Source: Dentipellis sp. KUC8613 | Taxonomy: Eukaryota; Basidiomycota; Agaricomycetes; Russulales; Hericiaceae | NCBI GenBank assembly: GCA_002286715.1 | Contig: NSJX01000042.1 | Span: 174,798-238,797, forward strand | DNA length: 64,000 bases | Direction: 5' to 3' | In this document: positions 12,024 to 22,809 of the stretch, piece after piece | How the letters are laid out: each line of letters begins with the position of its first letter | Position numbering within the stretch: position 1 is the stretch's first letter | Translations under genes and position numbers: made by a program | The notes under the pieces: generated by a model | What the model was told of the DNA's origin: nothing | Seen by the model: the letters and a program-made list of their open reading frames with translations, nothing else | Database searches by the model: none

Positions 12024-12369
12024 TAGGCCAAAAGGTGTGATGTGAAGGTAATGTGGTGGTGAGGGGGACAAAGAGTCGGGGCGCTGAAGAAACGCAGAGG
12101 CGGGACGAAAGGAGGAGGATGGGAACACGAACGTTGACGACGGTGGCCATATATACCCCGCCACCGTGCCCTCAGCCACCGTGTCTATTTTTGCCACTTG
12201 CCCGCCCGGCTCGGCGCCGCCCGCGCACGGACCCGACGCCGAGCTCGCACGTGACGCCCTCGCGCGACGCGCCTTTGTTGAACGCGTAACTTCAAACCCC
12301 GCCCAGTCCGCGTATTTCAGCATTTCCTCCGCCTGTCACTCCTGTCCATCCCCACTCCCGTCTCCCACC
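12024..12369. promoter_or_regulatory. Divergent promoter region
   Basis: 346 bases separate the ATG of the glycoprotein gene (minus) from that of the HMG/YABBY-like gene (plus). A TATATA element near 12150-12156 can serve the minus gene. A GCACGTGA site near 12247 contains a CACGTG E-box. The plus side has a pyrimidine-rich run before the ATG. Shared regulation is possible but not shown. Confidence 0.45.
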
Positions 12370-12851
12370 ATGGCCCGCACTGCAACCGGTATGTCGCCCC
12401 TAAGCCATCGTCCCCTATTAGCCGCTCACGGTGTTTATCCAGAAACAACCACCAAGGCCGCGACCCGCCGGGCGAACAACAAGACAACGAAAGATGGTGA
12501 GAACTCAGCATTCTTGCACAGCCTCATACCTAATGCTTGGCCGCTCAGGAGCACCAAAAACGAAGCGCGCCCCGACGCCGTACAACCTGTTCGTTCAGGC
12601 TAATATGAAGCCCTGGCTCGAGGCCAACAAGGGCAAGAGCGTCAAGGAGGCCATGGCACACGTATGTATGCGCGTCGTTCTCTATGATATGTGTCTTATC
12701 GGCGTTTTACGCGCGGTAGATTGGCAGTATGTGGAAGGACGCGCCGGAAAATCCCAATCGCGGCAAGGAGCCCAAGGCCAAGAAGCCAGCAAAGGCCAAG
12801 AAAGCCGCGTCGCCTGAGCCCCCTCAGGTCGAGCCTAGCAGCGACGATTAG
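12370..12851 (+). CDS. Small HMG/YABBY-like chromatin protein
   Basis: A 105-residue basic protein of four exons (12370-12388, 12443-12496, 12549-12661, 12720-12851). The core KTKRAPTPYNLFVQANMKPW, ANKGKSVKEAMAHIGSMWKD and APENPNRGKE matches the HMG-like fold seen in YABBY-type and small fungal HMG proteins: R-A-P-S/T-x-Y-N-x-F, then K-E-A, then W-K-x-x-P-x-N-P. A Lys/Ala-rich tail and a short acidic end (PSSDD) follow. Such proteins bind DNA with little sequence preference and act on chromatin in the nucleus. The start is the only ATG that joins in frame to the core. Family assignment is by motif only; the fungal orthologue name is not known to me. Confidence 0.8.
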
Positions 12852-13406
12852 GTCCGTTCCTCCCGCGAGGCTCATGTATGCGTCCGCTTGACGTTTTACT
12901 TCACAGATCTCACTCTCGAGCTCGTCGATCCGTTCTGTCGTTTTGTACTCTGCTTTCTTGCTGACTCCTCCCTCCTGGCACCGACCAATCAGCCCTGGTC
13001 GTAGTCCAGATCCATATTGTAACCTCGTGTAAATTATCGTCGCACCCTGCTCGTTCTAATGTATTATGTTCGTGATACGCACGCTTGTCAATGTCTCGAT
13101 GTGTCATTGTACAATTCGAATACGTACACATCGCATGTGAGAGAAGATGTCAATATTTCCTTCTTCCTAGTCACAGAATGCAAGCAGAACTTCAACCGCT
13201 TGTTTTGCAGGAGACCACGATCCATCGAGCGGAAAGCGCTGTGAAAACGCGTTTGAATTCTTGAAACTGACGCGCGTGGGTCACGCGTTCCACGTGACCC
13301 AGACAATAGCCGTGGAGCAGCGCAAGTGCGCGGTCATCGTCCTTGTCCTCGACTTCGACGTCGACTTCCCTCCAAAACCTCCATCTCCTCACCCGCGGCG
13401 CCCAAC
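12852..13406. other. Intergenic, no gene seen
   Basis: Contains the 3' flank of the HMG-like gene and the promoter of the TFIIF gene. GTGGGTCACGCG and CCACGTGACCC near 13276-13300 together form an imperfect inverted repeat with an E-box (CACGTG). No coding frame is supported. Confidence 0.5.
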
Positions 13407-14522
13407 ATGGACGACACCCTCATGGAGGACGAGAAGAAGCCGTTCGACAGCGTCGCCGGCGGCGTCGAGGAGGAAACGCAGCCGGACCCAGACGAACAGA
13501 TCATGCTCGAGTCGGGCAACGGCCGTGTGTGGCTCGTCAAAGTCGGTCTCCCCTCCTGCTCTCTCCTCCCCACCCTCACCCCGCGCAGATCCCGCGCTTC
13601 CTCATGGCGCGCTGGTCCGCGATTGACGCGGAGGGCGTGCCGCTCGCGAAAATCCGCATCTACGACCACCCCACGGACACGTCCATCCCGCCGCGCATCT
13701 TCGTGCACATCCCGCCCGAGGGCGGCGCCGCCGCGGCGGAGGCAGACACGTACGAGATGGACATGGTCAACCAGGACGTGCACAACCAGATCGTCGTCGC
13801 GGAGCGCGAGAAGGCGCCGCAGAGCCGCGCGCGCACGACGATCATGACCGGCAAGGTCAAGCACGAGTGCAACCTCCGCCCGCGCTTCTCCGACGCCTAC
13901 CGCGCGCGCATGCGCGAGCGCACGCGCGTCGCGAACACGCCCGCGCGCCAGATCCGCATGATCGACGACGCCGTGTCCGGCGGCCGCGGCAGCATCAACC
14001 GGCTCTCGAGTGGCGTCACCGCTGCGCCTGGCTTCACCGAGACCGTCGTCTGTGTCCCTTCCCCCCCTTTCCCCGCGTTGACGTTGCTCATCACGTTGTA
14101 CGCCAGGGCCGTCCCAAGGCCGCGAAAGGCGCGTTCGAGCGCATGGCGCGTATGCCGCGCAATCAGCTCCTCGATATGCTCTTTGGGCTCTATCGCGAGC
14201 GCACGCACTGGCCCATCAAGCAGCTCCGCGAGCGCACGCAGCAGCCGGAGGTATACCTCAAGGAGGTCCTCTCCGAGATCGCGACGCTCCACCGCAGTGG
14301 CGAGTTTACGGGCAACTGGGAGCTCAAGGATGTGTTCAAGGATAACCTCGACGTGCGTGCTCCGTGTCTTACTTTTATTGTTTCGTGACGCTGACCAACG
14401 ATGCGCAGGCGAAGGGCGAAGGTATCTCGGTCAAGATGCCGGATATGGGCGATGGCGACGGCATGGACGAGGATGAAGACGACGAGGACGATGAGGACGA
14501 CGACATGGAGGAGGTATCGTAG
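13407..14522 (+). CDS. TFG2: Transcription initiation factor IIF subunit beta (RAP30/Tfg2)
   Basis: Small subunit of the general factor TFIIF, which escorts RNA polymerase II to promoters. Four exons (13407-13541, 13589-14047, 14107-14352, 14409-14522) give 317 residues. The N-terminal dimerisation part has VWLVK joined to IPRFLMARW across the first intron, the family hallmark. TIMTGKVKHECNLRPRFSD follows. The C-terminal winged helix is RMPRNQLLDMLFGLYRERTH, WPIKQLRERTQQPEVYLKEV and LSEIATLHRSGEFTGNWELK. The end is strongly acidic (DEDEDDEDDEDDDMEE). The first two introns use the weak donors GTCGGT and GTCTGT, but the family alignment requires them. Single-copy essential gene in other fungi; high confidence. 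Confidence 0.95.
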
Positions 14523-16058
14523 CATCCCCCTCTCCTCTTCTTCCTCTTCGCCGTGTGCGGATTGCCTGCACACGCCCGGTTTGTTCCCCGCACTGCATAT
14601 GTACGTATATCACTGTATTTATAAATTCAACCCTTACATCTTCGTTCTTGCGTTAATGATGTGCACGTCTTTCGTGGTGGTCCCCGTTTCGTTTCTTCGC
14701 GAGTCTCTGGGCTTCGAGAGACGGCAAACCCCTAACCCCGGACAGAGGTTCGACGGAGGTAACGCCGCACACTGATACTCTCTTTTGTTGATGAAAGGCT
14801 TCGAAATGGCGCCGGCTCGTTGTGGCTACAATTGGAGATGGGATGATTGTAGTGCATGTATGTGAGGTTCGCTCACCGCTGCCTCCCATCCAGGGACCAA
14901 CCGATGGTAATTGTACGGTCGGCACACCGAATCCATTCCAATATCTACCGCGCAGAGTGCAGTACTCACTCCTGCATTTGTGTGAGAAGGCAAGTGTTTG
15001 TATTGTACTGAGGGCCTCTGTAACTCCACGCGTCTTCTCATAGTGACGTATCCCGTTGCGAATCGAGATGGAAGCAGCAGTGCGCCCGATATAGGTTCGC
15101 CACAACACCATCCCCGGCGCTCGGTGAAGAGTCCTTTATTGTAAGTAATCCTCGACATCCCCACTCGAGTACATCATAGACAAGGACCTCTCGCTATCCA
15201 AGTCCTGTCAATGGAGATACCATGTGCAACGTACCCTCTACAGATGCCGAAGAGAAGATTCGAGGGAAGATCTCGGTCTTAGCTGCGTAATCTTCTTCCA
15301 TTTCGCCTTCTGCAGGTCTTTTTGTTCTGGGTACGTAGCAACTGGTCGCATAATGATTAATCCTCATGCGAGTCATCCAGTGTGGCTGCCCCTGCCGACC
15401 GTATTTGGGAGTCTGCAAGTACTTTCGCTGATAGGCAACTTCGGGTGATTCCCGGGCGAGCACGATAGGGCCTTGTTCTCGAGATGGAAGGACAAGCCCA
15501 GAGGATGTGAGATCGATGTCATCAGCGTGCCGGGTCCGTACCCCTTGGTATACCTGTTTCCCAGGAGCTGATGCCATAGTATACTAGGACATCGCATCCT
15601 CGTGGTCGATGCACGCAGCGCACGAGGGCGCAAAGCACAAAGCCGCCATCAGAGAAAAGCCCTTGTTCGCCACAAACCGAAGCCAGCACGCGCGATCGAA
15701 GCACGCAGACGCGCGCCTATCAGCCCTCTGACCGCCTCTGCAGTCAGCAGACCCGTGCTCTTGTTCTCCCTCGCGACCTCCAATTGTCTCTCCTTGTTCT
15801 CCTCGCCCCTGGCCGGCGATAGCTCAAAGCCCATCATGCCTCCGGAAGCAATCCCGCGCGTCATGCGTGCCGCGCCGCACGAAGAGGCCCATATACGCCC
15901 ATATGCCCTGCGCGATGCTTTAGGCTGCTATTGTGCTTATAAGCAGCCACCCTCCCGCAATTCCATCCCTCAATTCTGCGCCGCCCTCTCCGTCGCATCT
16001 TCGTCTGCTCTCGCATCTGCATTGCATATCCCCGTGTTATCCGTATAGTCTGTCCCCG
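14523..16058. other. 1.5 kb without a supported gene
   Basis: Two minus-strand frames, 15194-15577 (127 codons, rich in charged residues) and 14653-15111 (152 codons), could belong to one small spliced gene. No family is recognised and splice sites are weak, so I leave it uncalled. Near 15927-15950 the palindromic GGCTGCT...TTATAAGCAGCC contains a TATAAG that fits the promoter of the next gene, about 120 bases before its ATG. Confidence 0.4.
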
Positions 16059-19000
16059 ATGTCGCTGCTCGTCCAGAACCCTCCCCCGCCGCATGTGGCC
16101 CACCCTCCCGAGGCTCCCTCTGCCTTTGCGAAGCCCGCCAATGGCGCGAACGGACTCGTGTTCGCGCCCGAGTGGCTCGTGCGCGGTGGCCTGCAGACCA
16201 ATCGGCCTTTGAAGCGCTCCAGCGACGATACACGGACGAGCGCGAGTGGCCCAGCTCATAACCCAAGCTCAAGCGCTACCACGGATCCTTGGAGCCTCGC
16301 TCCTCCTCAGAGTCGTACGTCTCCTTCTTCTCTCGCCCTGCGAGCACAGGCCGGGAGCTAACGGCACACTCAGCACCCCGCTCGATCATAACCCCCAAGC
16401 GGCTGCGCGAGACGCCTCAGGACGTACCTATGCCGACCAACAGTCCTCTGCCGCCAGAGTTGGAGAACGCCAGAGAGAAGGAGGGGAACGACATAAGCTC
16501 TAAGATCCGCCGCATCTGGGACCCGCCTCCGAGCGGCGGGCGCGCGTCGCCCTCGCGCGGCCGGCACACCGACATCTGGAACGCGGACCTCTCGTGGTCG
16601 TTCGCGCGCGCGCCGGGCAGCGCGGTGCTCGCCGCCCGCCGCAGGACTGCCGTCACCGCAGCGAACGCGAACGTGAGCGCGCCGCGCTCTGCTAGAGACC
16701 AGGGACAGAAGTCGCAGCCGCCGCCTGCTGCTCGCCGGATGATGGAAGCGCAGACACGGGCGCAGGCGCAGAGGCCGCCACAGCAGCCTGCGTCCCAGCT
16801 GAACCCGCAGGCGCCGTCGTGGAGACCGCAGGGAACGAGTCAGCCTGCGAACACGGGGGCTCCTGCTAACGCGCCAAGGCCAGGTACGCCATTTGCTGTG
16901 TGTTGTCCTCTTCAATGCGCTCAAGCTGTTACACAGGACACCTTGCCGCGCCACCCGCTGCCCCCGTTGACATGGACGTCATCATGCAGCCGCCGCCGCC
17001 GCCGGCTCCCCAGGCGAATGCACTTGCGCTTTCGCTTGGCCAGTCTGGGATGGATGCGAGGCAGCCGTTTGTGGGACAGCAAGGTCCCAGCGTGCAACCT
17101 ACGAATGCCGGTGTGTGGGCTGCAAATGCACCAGGTGTGTTGTGCTGCCCGCCACTTGCGCCTCGTGCAGATACTTATGCCGATGCTTCCCTAGGCACAT
17201 TCGCAGCGCCGCCCAATCCGCATCCTGCTTTCCCTGCTAACATGGACGTAGAGATGCAGCCCCCACAGGGACCTCCCCCGCCTTACGCACCTCCTCAGGC
17301 ATGGGGCCAGCAGATGCCAAACGGACAACCCCCGAACATGTACGGCGGCCCCAACGCGCCAGGTATGTTTGCCGCTGCCCGCTCCTCATGTATATGCCTA
17401 ACTCTGCATACAGGACCATTCGGTACGCAGCATCAGGGACAGCAATATATGCAGCAGCAGCAGCCTCCGCCGCCACCTCAATCATTCACAACGAGCACTG
17501 CATTCCGCCAAGGGACATTCGCGCCGCCCCCGAGCGCACAGGTCCCACAGAACCCGCCTGCATGGAACGCACCCGCGATGAACGCGAACCCCACGCACCA
17601 GGGTCCGCAGTGGACGAACGCGCCGCCACCACCAGTCAACAACTGGTCTGTCAGTGCGCCATTGGCAGGTACGCCGCAGACCGTCTCGCCTACTGTACTG
17701 GTTTTGGCATGTGCTAATCTTTGCTGTAGTACCCTACGCCTCCAACCCTCCCCCCGCGCCACCCGCGCCCTTCATCATCGTCGCTCCCGCGCCCTACAAC
17801 TCCGGCCCACCGCCCCAAGCATCCTTCACCTTCACCGCTCCGCCTCCCGCCCGCCTCACGTTCACCGCTCCGCCCCCAGCGCCCCCCACCTTCACCACCC
17901 GGCCCCCCACCTTCACCACCCGGCCCCCCACCTTCACCGCGCCCTACACCTCCGGCCCGCCGCCCCGCGCGCTCAACCCGCCCCCGCCGCGCATGGTGCC
18001 GCACGGCTCGAACATGTTCCCCGCCGCGCCCGCGCCCCCGCGCATGCAGCATCTCCCGCCGCGCCCGCGCCCGCCGCCCGTGTGGACGCACTGTGTGCCT
18101 GCGGATATTCCGGTCGTGCCGCGGCCGCTGGTGATGGATGATGTGCAGACGCCCGCGCGGGAGCGGGAGCGGGAGCAGCCTGAGGTGGGCGAGTCGGCGC
18201 CTGAGGGTGTGGGCGAGTCGAAGCCTGAGGGTGTGGGCGAGGTCGCGCGTCCGCAGGCTAGTGGATATTGGGACAGCGAGGGGTGGTTTAACACCGAACC
18301 CGCTGCGCCTGCTCCGGCTGCCGCACCAGGTAAGTTCGCATCTCTCACTATGTATCCTGCACTGTGCTTACAGAGGACCATCCGGGAAGTAGTGGTCGCT
18401 GGCCCGCCGACCCCGCCGCCCGATACGCCTGTGCGCGCGCCCGCTGCGGCTGCGAGTGTGGGCGCGGCCAAGCCGAAGATGCTGTCGGTGACGGACTCGC
18501 TGGCGTGGGTCAAGAAGGCCGCGTTCACGGGTGCGCTGCCGACGACGCAGGTCGTCGAGGCGGTCTCTGTGTCGGAGAAGGTCGATGTCGTGGTGACGAG
18601 CAAGCCTGCGGAGGTGTCAATTGAGGTGCGTTTGTCGTACCTAGGGACCCGTTGTGTGAGTTCTGACGAGGATTGTAGGGGCTGCGCGTGAAGGCGTACG
18701 AGCGTGTGCCTGGTAAGCCCCAGGAGTCGCAGTGTGACCCCAAGTCGGAAGAGAACGCGACACCCAAGTGTGAAGTGGGTAACGCAGTTGCTACTGGTGA
18801 GTATACGCGCATATTTTCCTCTCTTTTTAATCTCGATTCGTATTTTCTGATTGTGATTTACTTTTGCCTAGCTATGAATAAGAAGAGTGTCCGCTTCTCT
18901 GCATTGACCGAAGTGCGAGAGTTCGAGAAGAGCTCGGACGACGGCTCTTCGGACGAGCAGGATGAAGATGAAGAGATGCCTTCTCCGATACCCAACAACA

Positions 19001-20842
19001 ATCTACCCCTCCCCCTCAACAACAAGCCCGAGACGACCAACGAGGCGGCTGCCACGCCGTTTGCAGGTCGCCTGCAGAAGGTGCAGAATCTGCTGCAGCG
19101 GCTCAGTTTGTGTTCGTAACCCTTCCCTTTCTTTGGTGGAGATCCCTGACGAAAGACGCCTACAGACCCCTCACCGCCGCAAACTCTTACACCACAACCC
19201 GAAGCGAGCGCGACACAAGAGGACGACGTGTCGCCTCGCAGTATCTCTCCGGAAGACGAGACCTCTAGCGACAGCGACGATGAGGATGAGGATGAGTTCG
19301 TGGACTGCCCCGCGATCCCTGAGTCCATTACGTTCATAACTGAGGACTCTAAGACCCCAGCGCCCGCGCCCGCGCCTAAGGCTCCTAAGTTCGCAGTCGA
19401 GCCAAAGGCCGCTCCTGAGACCACTGAACTCTCATCTGCAGCTCCCTCGAAGCCCGCCGTGCCGGATGACATCTTTGCGCTGCTTAACTGGCGCGGTCTA
19501 CCCTGCACGTCTCTGCCGATAGAAGCGCTTGAACTCGACGAGCTGAAGAGCGTTCGCCATCTTGGACGCTGCCCCGAACTGACTGCTTTCCTTGTGCGCG
19601 CGAAGCTCGTTCCCGGTCTGCGCACGTCTCAGCTCTTCGAGGTCCCCTGGGTGCTCAAGAACCTGTTCAACGTGCACGGCGGGGTGAGTGCAGCCTTCAG
19701 ATATATTCGACTCCGCTGATACCCGCGTTCTAGATCATGGCTTACTGGCTCGAGCGCAGTCTGGATTTGATGCGTGATCTTGTCTCTGTGGACTCAACGG
19801 CCTCTGACGCGACGACCCTCTGTGTCTGGGACGAGCCGCTCCTCTCCTCGCTCGACGAGATCTACCGCACCACTCTGCGCCCCGTGCTCAGCCTCGACGG
19901 GCAGTCCCACGCCTCGCTCGCTCACGCCTGGGGCAAATACCGCGCCCAAGTCTCCGCGCACCTCGCCGCGCACTTCGCCCACTCATCCACGTACGACCCG
20001 AAGCGCGGCGCGGCGCTCCTGCCCGCGCTGCCGGGCCCCTGCCTCGTCCCGCTGCTGACCCCGACGTTCCTGGCGGACTTCAACGCGCTCTGGGCGGCGG
20101 TCGACCCCGCGCTGCGCGAGGTCGCGCGCTGGTTCGAGCCGTTCGTTGACTACGGCCCCGACTGCCACCGCGCGCAGCCGTTCCACGACGCGAGCGTCGT
20201 CGTCGCGCGGCACGTGCGCACGGACAGGACGCTCGCGGACCCCGAGGGCGCGCTCGAGCAGGTGCGCGTCTCCCCTCCCTCCCTCCCTCCCCCTCTTCTC
20301 CATCTCCTCCCTTCACCTGACACTGATACTCACCGTGAACGCAGATCTGGACCTTCCTGCGCTGCAAACGCGGCTCGGCGCTGACCGCGCTGTCGGCCGC
20401 GATGGCGCGCGCGGCGGCGGCCCACGCGGCGCAGCGCGCGGAGACGCTGCTCAGCTTCGACACGCGCTGGCCGGACGTGGACTGGCACATCGCGGCGCAG
20501 AGCATGCGCGTGCTGTGCGGCGCGTTCGTGCCCGCGCGCTTGCTGCGCGCGTCGCTCGAGCTGCGCGCGCTCGAGGCGACGCTCTGGGCGTGGAAGGACT
20601 GCGGCGGCGGCGGCGGCGGCGGCGGCGGTGAGAGCGACGGCGATGCGGCCAACGCGGTGTGGGCCGCGCGCATGTCGTTCGCGCTGCAGGAGGCGGACGT
20701 CGTGCGCGCGTACCGCGAGCGGCTCGTGCGGGTCCCGCATGTCGCGCTGCTGCGCCGCACGCTGCTGAGGTGCTGCCAGCGGAGCGACTTCTGGGACGGT
20801 CTGGGGCCCGCGGAGGATGTGCCGTTGGCGTTTATGGCTTGA
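16059..20842 (+). CDS. Large proline-rich protein of unknown function
   Basis: Eleven exons: 16059-16314, 16374-16883, 16937-17134, 17195-17362, 17414-17668, 17730-18625, 18679-18796, 18872-19105, 19166-19683, 19734-20261 and 20345-20842. They keep one frame of 1392 residues. The first 750 or so residues are Pro/Ala/Gln-rich and look disordered, with repeated NMDVEMQPP-type units. Next comes SVRFSALTEVREFE with an acidic SSDDGSSDEQDEDEE tract, then a second acidic SDSDDEDEDEF tract. The C-terminal half looks folded: DDIFALLNWRGLPCTSLPIE, LKSVRHLGRCPELTAFLVRA, YWLERSLDLMRDLV, then an Ala-rich helical end with a run of nine Gly codons. A possible 44-base intron at 18330-18373 is kept as coding because removing it destroys the frame. 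No known domain is recognised; the context suggests neither pathway nor location. Confidence 0.7.
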
Positions 20843-21296
20843 TCTGCTGCCGCTGTTGCTGTTGCTGTTGCTGAGTGAGGGTGGTTTATGCTTTCTTTTT
20901 TGCTATGTGTATGTGTGCATTGTGTGTACTGCTGCTATGATTTTATGCTCTTATGCAATCCATTTTTGCTGTCCTGCTCTCTTCTGTGCATTCCTCTACT
21001 ATTGAAGGTCAGGGCGAAAGTATGAGGTGCAAATATGATGCATAGTCAAACCGCACAAGAAAAAGCACGACAGCACCGGATTGCAAGCGACGAGTTGCAA
21101 TTGCCGCTCTTTCGTCCTCTATTTAGCGGCCCATCTAAGCAATTGGACTTCCCCTCCCAGCCAGCAATGCGAATACATGAGTATTAAGTTTAATGTAAGG
21201 AAACGTACATGATGAATGTACAACTAGTATGACAATCCGATTCCTCTCCAATCCTCACGATGCTATACCTTACTTTCTTAACTTATCTACACTCTT
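20843..21296. other. 3' flanks of converging genes
   Basis: AT-rich stretch between the stops of the proline-rich gene and the dioxygenase gene. It starts with a short GCTGTT/GTTGCT repeat at about 20846-20873. No gene is seen. Confidence 0.55.
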
Positions 21297-22809
21297 CTAC
21301 TGCCGTGACGGACCCGCCTCTGCACCCGCCTCCGCAGGCATAATCGCACCGGCAGTCTGGTCCCGCACGCCCTTCAAAAAGCGCACGAGGTCCGTCCCGC
21401 CCGTGCCCTTCAACGGCGACCTCGCCTCGCGGTCCGCCTCGCTCTGCGACTCCGCGGGATCCCGCGCGCCCGAGTTCTCCGCGCCGCCCGCGGCGTTGCC
21501 GAAGCGGCGCGCGGGGCCGACGATGTACAGCGCGACGATGCGCATGTGCGCGTCGCGGAAGCGCTTGAGCGCGCCGACGGCGGCGTTGTACGCGGCGCGG
21601 AGGCCCGCGTCCGCGCCGCCCTCGACGGCGGCGCGCAGCGGGCGCGGGGCCGCCGCGAGGTGGCGCAGGAAGTTGCGGTGGTGCCGCGGCATGTACGACT
21701 GCATGCGCGCGAGGAAGGAGAGCTGGTGCGCGTCCGCGGCGTAGCGCCCCGTGGGGTGCGCGGGCTCGCCGACGCCGAGGAAGATGTCGAGCGCGTGCAC
21801 GAGCGAGCTCTGCCCGGCGCTCGGGCCGGAGAGCTCGGAGGGCTGCGCGAGCTCCGGGTGCGTGTCGAGCCCCTCGAAGGTCCATTTCTGGGCGTTGGAG
21901 TCCGCGCCGTTGAACCAGGGCCGGATGTCGCGGTAGAAGACGTCGGGCGTGCAGCCGTCGCGGACGGCGAGGAGCAGGCGCGTGAGGTCGTCGATGACGG
22001 GGGCGAGCGCGTTGAGGTAGCGCGTGAGGCGGGTGATGGCGATGGAGTCGCCGACGAATATTTCGTCCATGGAGGCGCGCATGAGCTCGAGGGCTTCGAC
22101 GCCGCGCAGCTCGATGCGTGCGCTCGAGAGGTAAAATTCCTCCTCGTCCTTGGTGCCCGTAAAAAGCGTCAGGCAGCGCAAATTATCCAGCGAAGGCAGC
22201 GCATCTGGTGCGGCGTCGGGATTTGCGAGGGCCCAGTTGTAGAGGACGTCGTCCGAGTAGGTGAGAACGGGGGGAAGCTGAAGCTGGACGCAGACCTGGA
22301 GGAGGGGGACAGAGACCGGGGCCGGGATGCGCACTTCGGCATCGGGCGGCAGCGAATGAATATAGAAATGCATTATCCATGCGAGGACGTGGTGGGCGCG
22401 CCGAAGCAGCAGCTCCGACTGGTTGAGCTCCGCCGTGCCCAGCGTCGGCAGCTGTGTGCACAAACAGGAATCAGTACTGCCCGTTTGAGACGCGGCGCAG
22501 ACCGGGAGCACGAACCTCGCGAATACGCGCCCGCCATCGCTCCGACCGCGCCTTGTCCTCCTCCCCCAACCCGGCCCGCTTCCCGAGCTGCAGCTTTTCC
22601 CTCTGCGCCGCGTCCAGAAGCGCTTCCCACTGCTCCCACCGCTCCGGAAGCCGCGCCAGGGGTGGGTCTGGAGGCATGAAGCCTGTCCGGGTGTCGACGT
22701 CGAAGTCATGGGCAGCAAGCGTCGTGGTATCGACGACGCCCTCCTGGCGGCCGTCGTGCGGGTCCGGCCGCGGCAAATTCAGGAAATGGCTGGGGAGGAG
22801 GAAATCCAT
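21297..22809 (-). CDS. IDO: Indoleamine 2,3-dioxygenase
   Basis: Haem enzyme that opens the indole ring of L-tryptophan with O2 to give N-formylkynurenine, the first step of the kynurenine route to NAD in fungi; cytosolic. Two exons on minus (22809-22516 and 22451-21297) encode 482 residues. Family features: LPERWEQWEALLD near residue 55, a signature close to GGSAGQSS but reading GPSAGQSS near residue 305, FLARMQSYMPRHHRNFL near 342-358, and FRDAHMRIVALYIVGPARR near 399, whose His is the expected proximal haem ligand. A Ser/Ala-rich tail follows. The Gly-to-Pro change in the first signature is the only oddity. The long plus-strand open frames here are antisense shadows. Confidence 0.92.

Noticed and set aside
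13343..14476. Plus-strand open frame of 377 codons overlapping the TFIIF gene
   Set aside because: Contains the real TFIIF exon 2 in frame, but its start and end read through introns.
14653..15577. Possible two-exon gene on the minus strand
   Set aside because: Frames are open, but no family is recognised and the joining splice sites are poor; mentioned only in the gap entry.
21546..22679. Plus-strand open frame of 377 codons
   Set aside because: Antisense to the dioxygenase exon; Arg/Val/Glu-rich shadow of a GC-rich coding strand with no family resemblance.
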